From an uncultured Bacilli bacterium (GTDB lineage Bacteria; Bacillota_I; Bacilli_A; RF39; UBA660), in the NCBI GenBank assembly GCA_949113215.1, contig CARZYU010000006.1, positions 1-5,063 of the forward strand: 5,063 nt of DNA, given 5' to 3'. Both the position numbers and the translations under genes were made by a program. The notes below the pieces were generated by a model. That model did no database searches, was not told the DNA's origin, and saw only the letters and a program-made list of their open reading frames with translations. Shown piece by piece: positions 1 to 5,063 of this stretch (positions within the stretch are counted from its first letter, which is position 1; each line of letters begins with the position of its first letter).

Positions 1-211
1 AACGATAGTAGAAGTTTGTTTTTTTAATTGGTTTAATTCCTGAATGATTGCTTCACTTTTTTCTCGATCATCCCAGAAATTGGGTTGATTCAATTCCGCT
101 TCTAATTTTTTGATCGATTCTAAGTTCCCATCGACGTCAAAGTGACCTCCATAATGTCATAATATCTACTTGTAATTTTTCGTATTCTCTTTGCAATAAA
201 TTGTAATCCAT
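1..211 (-). CDS. prfB: Peptide chain release factor 2 (RF2), 5' part, with programmed +1 frameshift
   Basis: RF2 releases the finished peptide at UGA and UAA stops on the ribosome. Only the N-terminal end is present; the gene runs off the left edge. ATG at 211-209 opens a 24-codon frame (MDYNLLQREYEK...WRSL) that ends in an in-frame TGA at 139-137. Skipping one T there opens the second frame, DVDGNLESIKKLEAEL..., which stays open for 46 codons to base 1. It contains the family pattern of N-terminal RF2 helices, including PNFWDD at about residues 43-48 of the joined product. The slippery CTT TGA C and an upstream GGAGG match the classical prfB recoding site, so this is autoregulation and not damage. 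An ATG at 219-217 lies in the second frame but runs into TAG, so it is not an alternative start. The gene lies downstream of secA, with a 4.1 kb accessory block between. GGA/PVG catalytic motifs are outside the window. Confidence 0.95.
136..150 (-). promoter_or_regulatory. prfB +1 recoding signal
   Basis: Reading the minus strand, an SD-like GGAGG (150-146) is followed by three bases (TCA), then CTT (142-140), the in-frame stop TGA (139-137) and C (136). The spacing from SD to CTT is the same as in the E. coli site (AGGGGG-TAT-CTT-TGA-C). Known mechanism: when RF2 is scarce the ribosome pauses at UGA, and the P-site tRNA slips from CUU to UUU, aided by the SD/anti-SD pairing, and reads GAC next. 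Full-length RF2 is therefore made only when RF2 is low. Confidence 0.95.
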
Positions 212-235
212 CGTCTCATCCTACTTTCTGTCTAT

Positions 236-264
236 ATTATACCCTAATCCATAAGAAATCGCAA
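236..264 (-). promoter_or_regulatory. Sigma-A type promoter for prfB
   Basis: On the minus strand there is a TTGCGA -35 box (264-259), a 17-base spacer and a perfect TATAAT -10 box (241-236), 25 bases upstream of the prfB ATG. Transcription would start near 229, giving an untranslated leader of about 18 bases that carries an AGGA ribosome site. The -35 box lies at the end of the preceding gene's terminator, so the two units are packed without spare sequence. It implies prfB is transcribed on its own, not by readthrough from secA. Confidence 0.75.
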
Positions 265-289
265 AAAAAAAGAGAACAATTCTGTTCTC
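263..289 (-). terminator. Rho-independent terminator of the lipoprotein gene
   Basis: Arms GAGAACA (272-278) and TGTTCTC (283-289) form a perfect 7-bp stem with a 4-base loop. On the minus strand the stem is followed by nine T residues (271-263). It lies 7 bases after the lipoprotein stop codon. Confidence 0.85.
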
Positions 290-296
290 ATGCTTT

Positions 297-782
297 TTAC
301 TTACAAGTAGCTCCTTGTGCTTCATACATAGACTTTACTCCGTCGTAAGTTAAGTTATTGTCGCTATCCATGTAAGCCTTCATTTCACTATTTTCTTTTA
401 CTAATTTTTTAAGATCCATATCAGCATAATGAATCGTCGTTTTCGATTCCACTTTTCCGTTTTGGTTTGTTACCTTAAAATCATATCCACCGTAAGCTTC
501 ATCTAAAGTTTTATAGGTATTATTTAACGTATCCTCAAATTGTTTTAGTAAAGATTCATTCTCTGAGGTAACTGTTTCTACGGTCTCTACTTTTGTAACT
601 ACTTTCTTAGAACCCGATTCGGTATAATAGGCCTTGTACTCAGAAGCTAATTCATATCCGTTGTCCGTATCCTTTCTAGATAAAGTACAATTTAATGTCT
701 TATACTCCTTGTTATTTCCACATCCTGTTAAAAGTAAGGCTCCACATGCTAAAGCACTTCCTAATACTAATCTTTTCTTCAT
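297..782 (-). CDS. Small secreted lipoprotein, DUF1307/YehR-like
   Basis: This is a 161-residue protein with a textbook lipoprotein signal: MKKR, a hydrophobic stretch (residues 5-18), then the lipobox LTGC with the lipidated cysteine at 21. The mature part (about 140 residues) is polar, rich in Lys, Glu and Thr, and has no membrane segment, so it should sit anchored on the outer face of the membrane. Two further cysteines, C32 and C160, lie at the two ends of the mature domain and could form a disulfide. The order YKTLDEAYGG..., a KTTIHYADMDLKKL strand-helix stretch and a closing QGATCK resembles small lipoproteins annotated DUF1307/YehR. That match is from memory and moderate; the molecular function is unknown. 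ATG at 782 is supported by AAAGGAG at 798-792 with a 9-base spacer. The gene is monocistronic or the last of its unit, since a terminator follows at once. Its codon use looks more like the core genes than the AT-rich block upstream. Confidence 0.85.
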   Translation of the reverse strand: MKKRLVLGSALACGALLLTGCGNNKEYKTLNCTLSRKDTDNGYELASEYKAYYTESGSKKVVTKVETVETVTSENESLLKQFEDTLNNTYKTLDEAYGGYDFKVTNQNGKVESKTTIHYADMDLKKLVKENSEMKAYMDSDNNLTYDGVKSMYEAQGATCK

Positions 783-819
783 TCTTTTCCTCTCCTTTTG
801 ATCAGTATAATTTAACTCT

Positions 820-848
820 AGTATATACTATCTTTTCAAAAAAATGAA
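820..848 (-). promoter_or_regulatory. Possible promoter of the lipoprotein gene, with palindrome
   Basis: On the minus strand a TATACT (825-820) could be a -10 box. It has a weak TTCATT (848-843) 17 bases upstream. The -10 lies inside a perfect 12-base palindrome, TAGTATATACTA (819-830), which could be an operator or chance in AT-rich DNA. A second TATACT at 809-804 lacks a usable -35. Confidence 0.35.
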
Positions 849-878
849 CAAGATTATCTTTTTTCTTTTTTAAATTTT

Positions 879-2150
879 CTATATTTCTCCATAATACTTA
901 TATAGTCTTTTTACCATAGGAGAAAAATTGACCGCGGATAAATCCATTGATTTTTTCTCTGCAATATATTTTGTCAAATACATACTTTGAATGAGCATTT
1001 GATAATCGTCTAGTATTTGATCTTGAAATTTAGAGTCAATTACTACGATGGTTCTATAATATCTCTTTAATTCTTCTAACAACATTTTATCAAACTCAGT
1101 ATTTCTATTATAATAGACCGCTATGCCATCGTAGTTCCTATTTAGTGTACTTCTACCATGGCAATAATCGTATTTGTCGTGAACAATTGGTATTCCGATC
1201 CCTGATTCCACCATAGTTGTTTCTAAATACTTAGACGCTGCACTTGTATCATAACCACTAAATATTTCATATATATTACTTTTAGTATCAAAACTAAAAC
1301 CTTTTTTTTCTATCAAATCTAACATTAAGTGATTATTTCCCTTTAAATAATAATCCATCAATATACTAACCGGAATTAATGTAGTTCCAAGAGAGATAAA
1401 ACTCTGCTCTTTCGCAATTGTTGTAATATAGTTTAAATAGGTTACATTAGCATCATCAAACAAATGGCTTGATAATAAGTATTTCTTAAGATCATTCGAA
1501 AAAGACATCTCTATTCCATAATGATTTCCACTATAACTACAAGCTACTACATTTCTAAAGGAATCATTATTACGATAGATAAAATCCCTAGGCTCGCTAT
1601 TCACTGTCAAAACTCCATTTTTTTGATTGATAACTTTTGCTGCAAATTCACTTACTACGCTTGATCCTCCTACACCACAAAATACTGTTGGTTCTAACAG
1701 TTTTGATAATTCATTTCTGATAAACTCTAAATCTGTATGTTTTAATGAATCAACAATTCTTTCTCTTAAAAGATCAAAATTAATCTGCATATTTTCAACT
1801 AAACTCTTTTTAAATTCACTGTATTCAATACATGGTAATTTTGATTCATTACCACTACATTTCGTAACGGAATATCCTTCATTGTCATACTCAAGAACAT
1901 AGATTTCATCTTGATACAATAATGAATAAGAAAACAGTGTTTCATAATACATATTTTTTTTGACAACATATCGATTTAATTCTTTCATCAGCTGTCCCAA
2001 ATACTCAATCATCATCAGATCATTCTGGCTTAAATTTAAATGATGATTATGCACAAAATAGAGATCATCAAACTTTCCGTATTCCTCTAAAAATTTCGCT
2101 AACCACTTAATATAGTCATCATTTAATAGCATTTTTCTAAATTCATTCAT
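879..2150 (-). CDS. Tandem SIS-domain phosphosugar-binding protein with unassigned N-terminal region
   Basis: This is a 423-residue soluble protein. SIS domains bind phosphosugars and form isomerases, GlmS-type aminotransferases or sugar-sensing regulators. The first SIS domain (about residues 150-270) shows FCGVGGSS at 157-164, the usual first-strand glycine/serine loop. It also has SYSGNHYG at 205-212, the Ser/Thr-rich phosphate-binding loop. A second SIS-like half (about 295-423) holds HGRST at 331-335, in the place of the conserved His-Gly motif of GlmS-type C-terminal halves. Residues 1-150 are mainly predicted helix and match no family I recognise; they do not look like the RpiR helix-turn-helix or a GlmS glutaminase domain (no N-terminal Cys). 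A TTG at 2183 would add 11 residues. I chose ATG at 2150 because AAAGGAG lies 7 bases before it. The gene starts 54 bases after the WYL regulator stops and is probably co-transcribed with it. Substrate and reaction cannot be read from the sequence. Confidence 0.85.
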   Translation of the reverse strand: MNEFRKMLLNDDYIKWLAKFLEEYGKFDDLYFVHNHHLNLSQNDLMMIEYLGQLMKELNRYVVKKNMYYETLFSYSLLYQDEIYVLEYDNEGYSVTKCSGNESKLPCIEYSEFKKSLVENMQINFDLLRERIVDSLKHTDLEFIRNELSKLLEPTVFCGVGGSSVVSEFAAKVINQKNGVLTVNSEPRDFIYRNNDSFRNVVACSYSGNHYGIEMSFSNDLKKYLLSSHLFDDANVTYLNYITTIAKEQSFISLGTTLIPVSILMDYYLKGNNHLMLDLIEKKGFSFDTKSNIYEIFSGYDTSAASKYLETTMVESGIGIPIVHDKYDYCHGRSTLNRNYDGIAVYYNRNTEFDKMLLEELKRYYRTIVVIDSKFQDQILDDYQMLIQSMYLTKYIAEKKSMDLSAVNFSPMVKRLYKYYGEI

Positions 2151-2164
2151 AATAAAACTCCTTT
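2151..2164 (-). promoter_or_regulatory. Ribosome binding site fixing the SIS gene start
   Basis: AAAGGAG (2164-2158) followed by a 7-base spacer precedes ATG 2150. The in-frame TTG at 2183 has no comparable site upstream, so the shorter reading is preferred. Confidence 0.8.
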
Positions 2165-2204
2165 CAAGTTCAATATAACTCAAAAGGAGGAAATATTTCG
2201 TCTA

Positions 2205-2804
2205 CTAAAACTTTTCATCTAGTAATGTATACTTTATGATTCTTTTTAATTCAAAATGCCTTATCTCTTGTTTCATTTCGCAAAATGCAGCACAATACCA
2301 TCCATCTTGAAATAAAAACATTTCTGCCGGATCTATGGTTCTTTCCATTTCTCCTTTTCCATAAGAATAATACACTATTTTCACTTTTCGCTTTTCTTTG
2401 ATTGCTCTCACTAAAATATTGTATTTTTTGGATATTTCTTCGTTCAAATTCAATTCTTTTTCTTCGCTTTTACTTCCTATATACACACCTTTGATTTTAT
2501 CTTGAAGCAAAATGAGCTTTTCTCTCAAATTTTTATCTTGTTCTGAATTAATGTATTTATCTAATAATTTCGCATCCTTCAGCTTAAATTTTCTTAAGGG
2601 AATACGAATGGATTGATTTAATACATATCCACCGTATGGACCCATTATCGTATCAACATAAATTCCCGCTTTTTCTAGATCTTCCTTATATACCCTAATC
2701 ATTCTTTCCGACACTTCAAGAATATTGGATAATTCATTTATACTATATTTTTTGCCCGATTGTAACAACTCTAACATAGTAATTTCATTCGAAATTTTAG
2801 ACAT
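2205..2804 (-). CDS. Short WYL-domain transcriptional regulator (YafY-like, no WCX domain)
   Basis: This 199-residue protein is a likely ligand-responsive DNA-binding regulator. The N-terminus (about 5-62) is a winged helix-turn-helix: YSINELSNILEVSERMIRVY is the HTH, and GPYGGYVL (55-62) is the wing typical of YafY/HTH_11 proteins. A linker rich in Lys and Glu (65-125) follows. Then comes a WYL domain (about 127-190) with YYSYGKGE, IDPAEMFLFQDGWYC (the name motif here W169-Y170-C171, so Leu is Cys), and IRHFELKRI with the conserved Arg 188. The chain stops right after that strand. Usual family members run to about 300 residues with a C-terminal WCX extension, so this is a minimal form; I see no frameshift explaining it. 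ATG 2804 follows a GTGAGATGA stretch that overlaps the stop of the rhuM remnant 9 bases upstream, suggesting translational coupling. WYL proteins control both defence and metabolic genes; the adjacent SIS gene is the obvious target. Confidence 0.88.
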   Translation of the reverse strand: MSKISNEITMLELLQSGKKYSINELSNILEVSERMIRVYKEDLEKAGIYVDTIMGPYGGYVLNQSIRIPLRKFKLKDAKLLDKYINSEQDKNLREKLILLQDKIKGVYIGSKSEEKELNLNEEISKKYNILVRAIKEKRKVKIVYYSYGKGEMERTIDPAEMFLFQDGWYCAAFCEMKQEIRHFELKRIIKYTLLDEKF

Positions 2805-2813
2805 TTAATCATC

Positions 2814-3136
2814 TCACTTTTTAGAATCAACTGTAAATCCAATCGAAATAATCATATCAGGATTGTAGTATGGGTAAACCCTTTTTACGTTTCGATTTCC
2901 TTCCTTTTGAACTTGTGCAATTTTTGCACAAGTTGACTTTTTTTCCAGTTCTGCATCTCTATAAATATTATTGATACGTTTAACAATCCTACATCGATTA
3001 ATACTAAACGAAGTTAATAAGGATTCTGCATTTAACCAAACATCTTCATTTTCAAGTAACACTTCTATTTTAGTATTACCATCTTCATCATTATAAAATA
3101 AGATATTTTTTCATTTCCTATTAATTTATCTTTCAT
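2814..3136 (-). pseudogene. rhuM: RhuM-family gene remnant, frameshifted and C-terminally truncated
   Basis: The long frame (to 2814) contains RhuM signatures: EDVWLNAESLL, an RIVKRINNIYRDAELE stretch, STCAKIAQVQKEGNR, and YYNPDMIISIGF. RhuM proteins (SPI-3 virulence/phage-type DNA-binding family) are about 300 residues or more; this one stops at a TGA just after the first domain (VDSKK). The family's normal start is also visible: ATG at 3136 with an AAGGTG site gives MKDKLIGNE. That frame then ends at TAG 3067-3065, while ILFYNDEDGNTKIEV continues in the frame of the long ORF. The shift lies at an A6 tract (3111-3106); one extra A would join the two parts. The GTG at 3062 is not a convincing start. 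UGA end, frameshift and missing C-terminal half together indicate a decayed gene. Phase variation at A6 or a sequencing error would explain only the frameshift. It now serves in effect as a leader to the WYL gene. Confidence 0.8.
2910..2934. repeat. Perfect 11-bp inverted repeat inside the rhuM remnant
   Basis: Arms AACTTGTGCAA (2910-2920) and TTGCACAAGTT (2924-2934) are perfectly complementary around a 3-base centre. On the minus strand it encodes the conserved RhuM peptide TCAKIAQV, so the protein motif may account for part of the symmetry. No T tract follows, so it is not a terminator. It could form a stable mRNA hairpin about 105 bases upstream of the WYL start, or be a protein-binding site. 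Confidence 0.7.
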
Positions 3137-3181
3137 CTATTACACCTTTTTAAGGTTATTTTCTCAAGTAAATCACTAAAT

Positions 3182-3209
3182 ATATTATACTATTTTTAAA
3201 TTTTTACAA
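3182..3209 (-). promoter_or_regulatory. Probable promoter for the rhuM remnant-WYL-SIS unit
   Basis: A perfect TATAAT lies at 3189-3184 on the minus strand, and TTGTAA at 3209-3204 is the best -35-like element. The spacing to TATAAT is only 14 bases. The overlapping TAATAT (3187-3182) gives 16. The exact -10 is therefore uncertain, but this is the only good candidate between the dinD stop and the remnant's ATG at 3136. I see no convincing terminator after dinD, so readthrough from dinD is also possible. Confidence 0.45.
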
Positions 3210-3223
3210 TTTTTGGATAATCC

Positions 3224-4054
3224 TTATTTATTAGAAATTTTTTTCAACTCTTCTTTTTCAATTTCTTTAATCGATTTTTCAGGAGTAGGTAAATTTTCTG
3301 GCATTGTACCACCTATTTTTTTAATTGTTTGCCTTACAGCTTGTCCTACTTTATGATGTGTTATACAAGCATCGTTTTCACTATTAATATTTTGATTTTT
3401 TAAAACCTCATCTGTTTGAGTAATTCTAAATAGATTTGCAGCAAGTTCTGTGCTACCCATATAATCTAATATGTCTTCTTTATCAGAATCAATGCCTTTT
3501 CTTTTCGCAATTTGCTTTGCAGTTTCTCCATCATACAGCCCTCTATAGCCATAATCATTAAACTTACCATAATTTTGTACACCAGATTTTTTGGCAGTAT
3601 CAAATAAATATTTGTTTTTGTTTTTAACATTAATTCGTGTATATAATCTTTTTTCATCTTCAGATAATTTTGAATATTCTTGCTGTGTAATTTCCATCTT
3701 TCTTGTTTGTACCGCAAAATATGTTTGACCTAATGCAACAGATTTATGTCTCGCTGGACTTGCATTTTGAACTATTAAGTAACATGCATATCTTGAAAGC
3801 TTATAATCAATAACTTCTTTAGTTGTAGCACCTGATTTAACGATTTTCCCTTTAACGGGAAAATGGTCCTCTACATTTATATTACTTAATTTACAACTTA
3901 TTTTAGCTTTATTAATTACCTTGGCAAAATGTTCCCATTTAGAATATTCAAGCGCAACCATTAATTCTCTAGCTTCCCAATATTCGTTGCCTAACTCATC
4001 CATGTGCTTAATTTCTTCAAAAGTTTTTTCTTTATATTCTTCAATACTATTCAT
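3224..4054 (-). CDS. dinD: DinD-family DNA-damage-inducible protein
   Basis: The protein has 276 residues, the same size as E. coli DinD (about 275), and is aligned from end to end by memorable blocks. These are FEEIKHMDELGNEYWEARELM (12-32, antirepressor/Bro-N-like start), LSRYACYLIVQN (86-97), GQTYFAVQTR (109-118), SEDEKRLYTR (131-140), MGSTELAANLFRITQT (199-214) and GGTMPENLPTP (248-258). In E. coli DinD is SOS-induced and disassembles RecA filaments; whether this homologue does so is inference. ATG 4054 has AGGGG at 4065-4061 with a 6-base spacer, and TATAAT at 4079-4074 lies just upstream. I found no Bacillus-type LexA box (GAAC-N4-GTTC) near the promoter, but a 16-base palindrome overlaps it. 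DinD homologues travel on mobile and accessory DNA, which fits its place beside a RhuM remnant between two core genes. It appears intact. Confidence 0.92.
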   Translation of the reverse strand: MNSIEEYKEKTFEEIKHMDELGNEYWEARELMVALEYSKWEHFAKVINKAKISCKLSNINVEDHFPVKGKIVKSGATTKEVIDYKLSRYACYLIVQNASPARHKSVALGQTYFAVQTRKMEITQQEYSKLSEDEKRLYTRINVKNKNKYLFDTAKKSGVQNYGKFNDYGYRGLYDGETAKQIAKRKGIDSDKEDILDYMGSTELAANLFRITQTDEVLKNQNINSENDACITHHKVGQAVRQTIKKIGGTMPENLPTPEKSIKEIEKEELKKISNK

Positions 4055-4073
4055 TGAAATCCCCTGCCCTTCT

Positions 4074-4092
4074 ATTATAGATATTTATCTAT
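4074..4092 (-). promoter_or_regulatory. dinD promoter -10 with overlapping palindromic operator candidate
   Basis: TATAAT (4079-4074) sits 19 bases before the dinD ATG. No good -35 is found 16-18 bases upstream (AAATGT at 17). A perfect inverted repeat, ATAGATA (4077-4083) and TATCTAT (4086-4092) with a 2-base centre, overlaps the -10 and would be well placed for repression. The missing -35 suggests an activator or a weak promoter. It is not a LexA-type sequence. Confidence 0.5.
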
Positions 4093-4287
4093 TTTTACAT
4101 TTTTTGAATTATCGCAAACAAATTTATAACTACTATTTAATTTGTCTGTTACATCCACATTATCAATTCTTACTTAAATTGGAGCAATTTTATTACTATT
4201 TTCGATCCTTAGTTTATAAGGCTTTTGGCGATTTTTATCTGATTCCAAACTCAAAATACCTATTGAGAACTTATCTAAAAATTGTAA
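4075..4287 (-). pseudogene. Possible decayed coding remnant upstream of dinD
   Basis: In the gap between secA and dinD, one minus-strand frame runs about 70 codons with a single internal stop (TAA at 4176-4174). It reads LQFLDKFSIGILSLESDKNR and on through KPYKLRIENSNKIAPI, the stop, then VRIDNVDVTDKLNSSYKFVC and NVKIDKYL, ending at TAA 4077-4075. The composition is protein-like (mixed charged and hydrophobic residues, beta-rich). It has no start codon at its upstream end, and its last codons overlap the dinD promoter. I do not recognise the family. It may be the tail of a lost gene, or a chance open frame. Confidence 0.4.
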
Positions 4288-4291
4288 TCAT

Positions 4292-4335
4292 AAAAAAGCT
4301 CACAAGACCTTTTATTTATTTGGCTTTGCAAGCTT
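4292..4335 (-). terminator. Rho-independent terminator of secA
   Basis: On the minus strand, 4335-4322 and 4309-4296 pair over 14 positions (one A/C mismatch, three G-U pairs) around a 12-base AT loop, followed by six T residues (4297-4292). The upstream arm begins inside the secA stop codon TAA (4336-4334). This separates secA transcription from dinD. Confidence 0.85.
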
Positions 4336-5063
4336 ATTTTCCACAGCATTGTTTATACTTCTTGCCTGAACCGCAAGGACAAGGATCATTACGTCCTACC
4401 TTACTACTTTTAGCAGGTTTTTTCTTGGCTGCATCTTTCCCGTCATTTGTAATCTTTTTCTTGCTTACTTCTTTTCGCTCTACATTCTTTTTAATCTCTG
4501 CCTTTAAAAGGAAGATACTAATATCTTTGTCGACTCTTTGGAGCATTTGATCAAATAGTTGGAATCCTTCCATCGTGTATTCACGAAGTGGATCTGATTG
4601 TCCATAACTACGTAAGTAAATTCCTTCACGAAGATGATCGAGAGTATTGATCTGTTCCATCCAGTAATTATCGATTACCCTTAAGCTAATTGCCTTTTCA
4701 AATTCATTAATCACTTCTTCTGGTACATCTTTAATTTTTTCTTCGTACTCTTTTACTGCAAGCTCATAAAGGAAAGTAATAACATCTTCTACTGATCGGT
4801 TGGAAATTTCTTGGACAGAAATATCTTTCTTTAATAAATTTTCATTTGCTGCTGAAGTAATTTCTTCCAAATCTGCATCAGTCAATTTTCCTTCTGGAGC
4901 AATATGAGAACGAACCAAATCTTCAATATGATTGTGGAATGTCTTTAAAATCGTTTCCCGAATCGACTCGTTATCTAAAATTTCATTACGCTTTTGATAG
5001 ATTAATTCTCTCTGGTTATTGATAACATCGTCGTATTGCAGTAATTGTTTACGAATATCGAAG
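4334..5063 (-). CDS. secA: Preprotein translocase ATPase SecA, C-terminal part
   Basis: SecA is the cytosolic motor that pushes unfolded secretory proteins through SecYEG. The window holds the last 242 residues; the N-terminal ATPase part is beyond the right edge, and base 5063 is part of an incomplete codon. The visible frame opens with FDIRKQLLQYDDVINNQREL, the end of the second nucleotide-binding fold. It continues through the helical scaffold/wing (NYWMEQINTLDHLREGIYLR, then YGQSDPLREYTMEGFQLFDQML). A Lys-rich linker follows. The chain closes with the SEC-C zinc motif GRNDPCPCGSGKKYKQCC (ligand cysteines 228, 230, 239 and the adjacent 240 of the fragment), which binds SecB or the ribosome in other bacteria. 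An apparent TTG start at 4918 is an internal codon; the frame is open upstream to the window edge. The C-terminus is complete. Confidence 0.97.
   Translation of the reverse strand, partial: FDIRKQLLQYDDVINNQRELIYQKRNEILDNESIRETILKTFHNHIEDLVRSHIAPEGKLTDADLEEITSAANENLLKKDISVQEISNRSVEDVITFLYELAVKEYEEKIKDVPEEVINEFEKAISLRVIDNYWMEQINTLDHLREGIYLRSYGQSDPLREYTMEGFQLFDQMLQRVDKDISIFLLKAEIKKNVERKEVSKKKITNDGKDAAKKKPAKSSKVGRNDPCPCGSGKKYKQCCGK

Noticed and set aside
274..287. GAAC-N6-GTTC resembling a LexA/DinR box near prfB
   Set aside because: The spacing is N6, not N4, and the sequence is fully explained as the lipoprotein terminator stem.
806..811. Plus-strand TATAAT
   Set aside because: No -35 partner and no plus-strand gene downstream.
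830..878. Possible terminator after the SIS gene
   Set aside because: The AT-rich stretch has T runs but only a 4-bp stem (AAGA/TCTT); not enough to call.
1627..1902. Plus-strand open frame of 91 codons
   Set aside because: Antisense to the SIS gene, with no ribosome site and no recognisable motif.
2181..2200. Plus-strand AAAAGGAGG, a perfect SD sequence
   Set aside because: No plus-strand coding frame of interest follows; chance complement of TC-rich sequence.
3466..3717. Minus-strand open frame of 83 codons inside dinD
   Set aside because: Alternative frame of the well-supported DinD coding sequence; Lys/Ile-rich shadow.
3843..3864. Perfect 8-bp inverted repeat ATTTTCCC / GGGAAAAT with 6-base loop in dinD
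   Set aside because: Mid-gene with no T tract, and readily explained by coding for HFPVKGKI; too short to claim function.
3921..4550. Plus-strand open frame of 209 codons
   Set aside because: It lies antisense across dinD's 5' end, the gap and the secA 3' end. Its peptide is low-quality and hydrophobic, as expected from the reverse of a terminator and a Lys-rich SecA tail.
1..5063. CRISPR arrays, tRNA/rRNA genes, riboswitches, insertion sequences
   Set aside because: Looked for repeats with spacers, cloverleaf or transposase motifs and terminal inverted repeats; none seen.

Overview
The window is AT-rich, and every gene I can support lies on the minus strand, so the biological order runs from high to low coordinates. 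The organism looks like a low-GC member of the Bacillota. The evidence is strong AGGAG-type ribosome binding sites, U-tracted terminators, a lipobox lipoprotein, and a SecA that ends in a SEC-C zinc motif. UGA must be a stop codon here, because the prfB gene carries the autoregulatory UGA frameshift site. That argues against a Mycoplasma-type code.

Layout, in transcription order. The 3' end of secA (4334-5063, cut by the window edge) closes with a strong terminator that begins inside its stop codon. A gene-free stretch follows, holding what looks like a decayed coding remnant (4075-4287). Next is an intact DinD-family gene (3224-4054) with a palindrome over its likely promoter. Then comes a broken rhuM-like gene (2814-3136), which is frameshifted at an A6 tract and cut off after its N-terminal domain. 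Nine bases later a short WYL-domain regulator starts (2205-2804), followed by a tandem-SIS phosphosugar-binding protein (879-2150). After these come a small lipoprotein gene (297-782) with its own terminator, a compact promoter, and the 5' end of prfB (1-211) including its programmed +1 frameshift.

secA and prfB are direct or near neighbours in many Bacillota. Here about 4.1 kb separates them. Most of that space is accessory in character (DinD, RhuM remnant, WYL regulator, SIS enzyme, gene debris), which suggests an insertion hotspot between two essential genes. Each core gene is insulated: secA by its terminator, prfB by its own promoter.

The least-explained unit is the WYL regulator plus SIS protein. 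They probably form one operon, with the regulator controlling the SIS gene in response to a ligand. The SIS protein has about 150 N-terminal residues I cannot assign. I have no proof that this is a defence system. It is the best candidate for something undescribed in the window.
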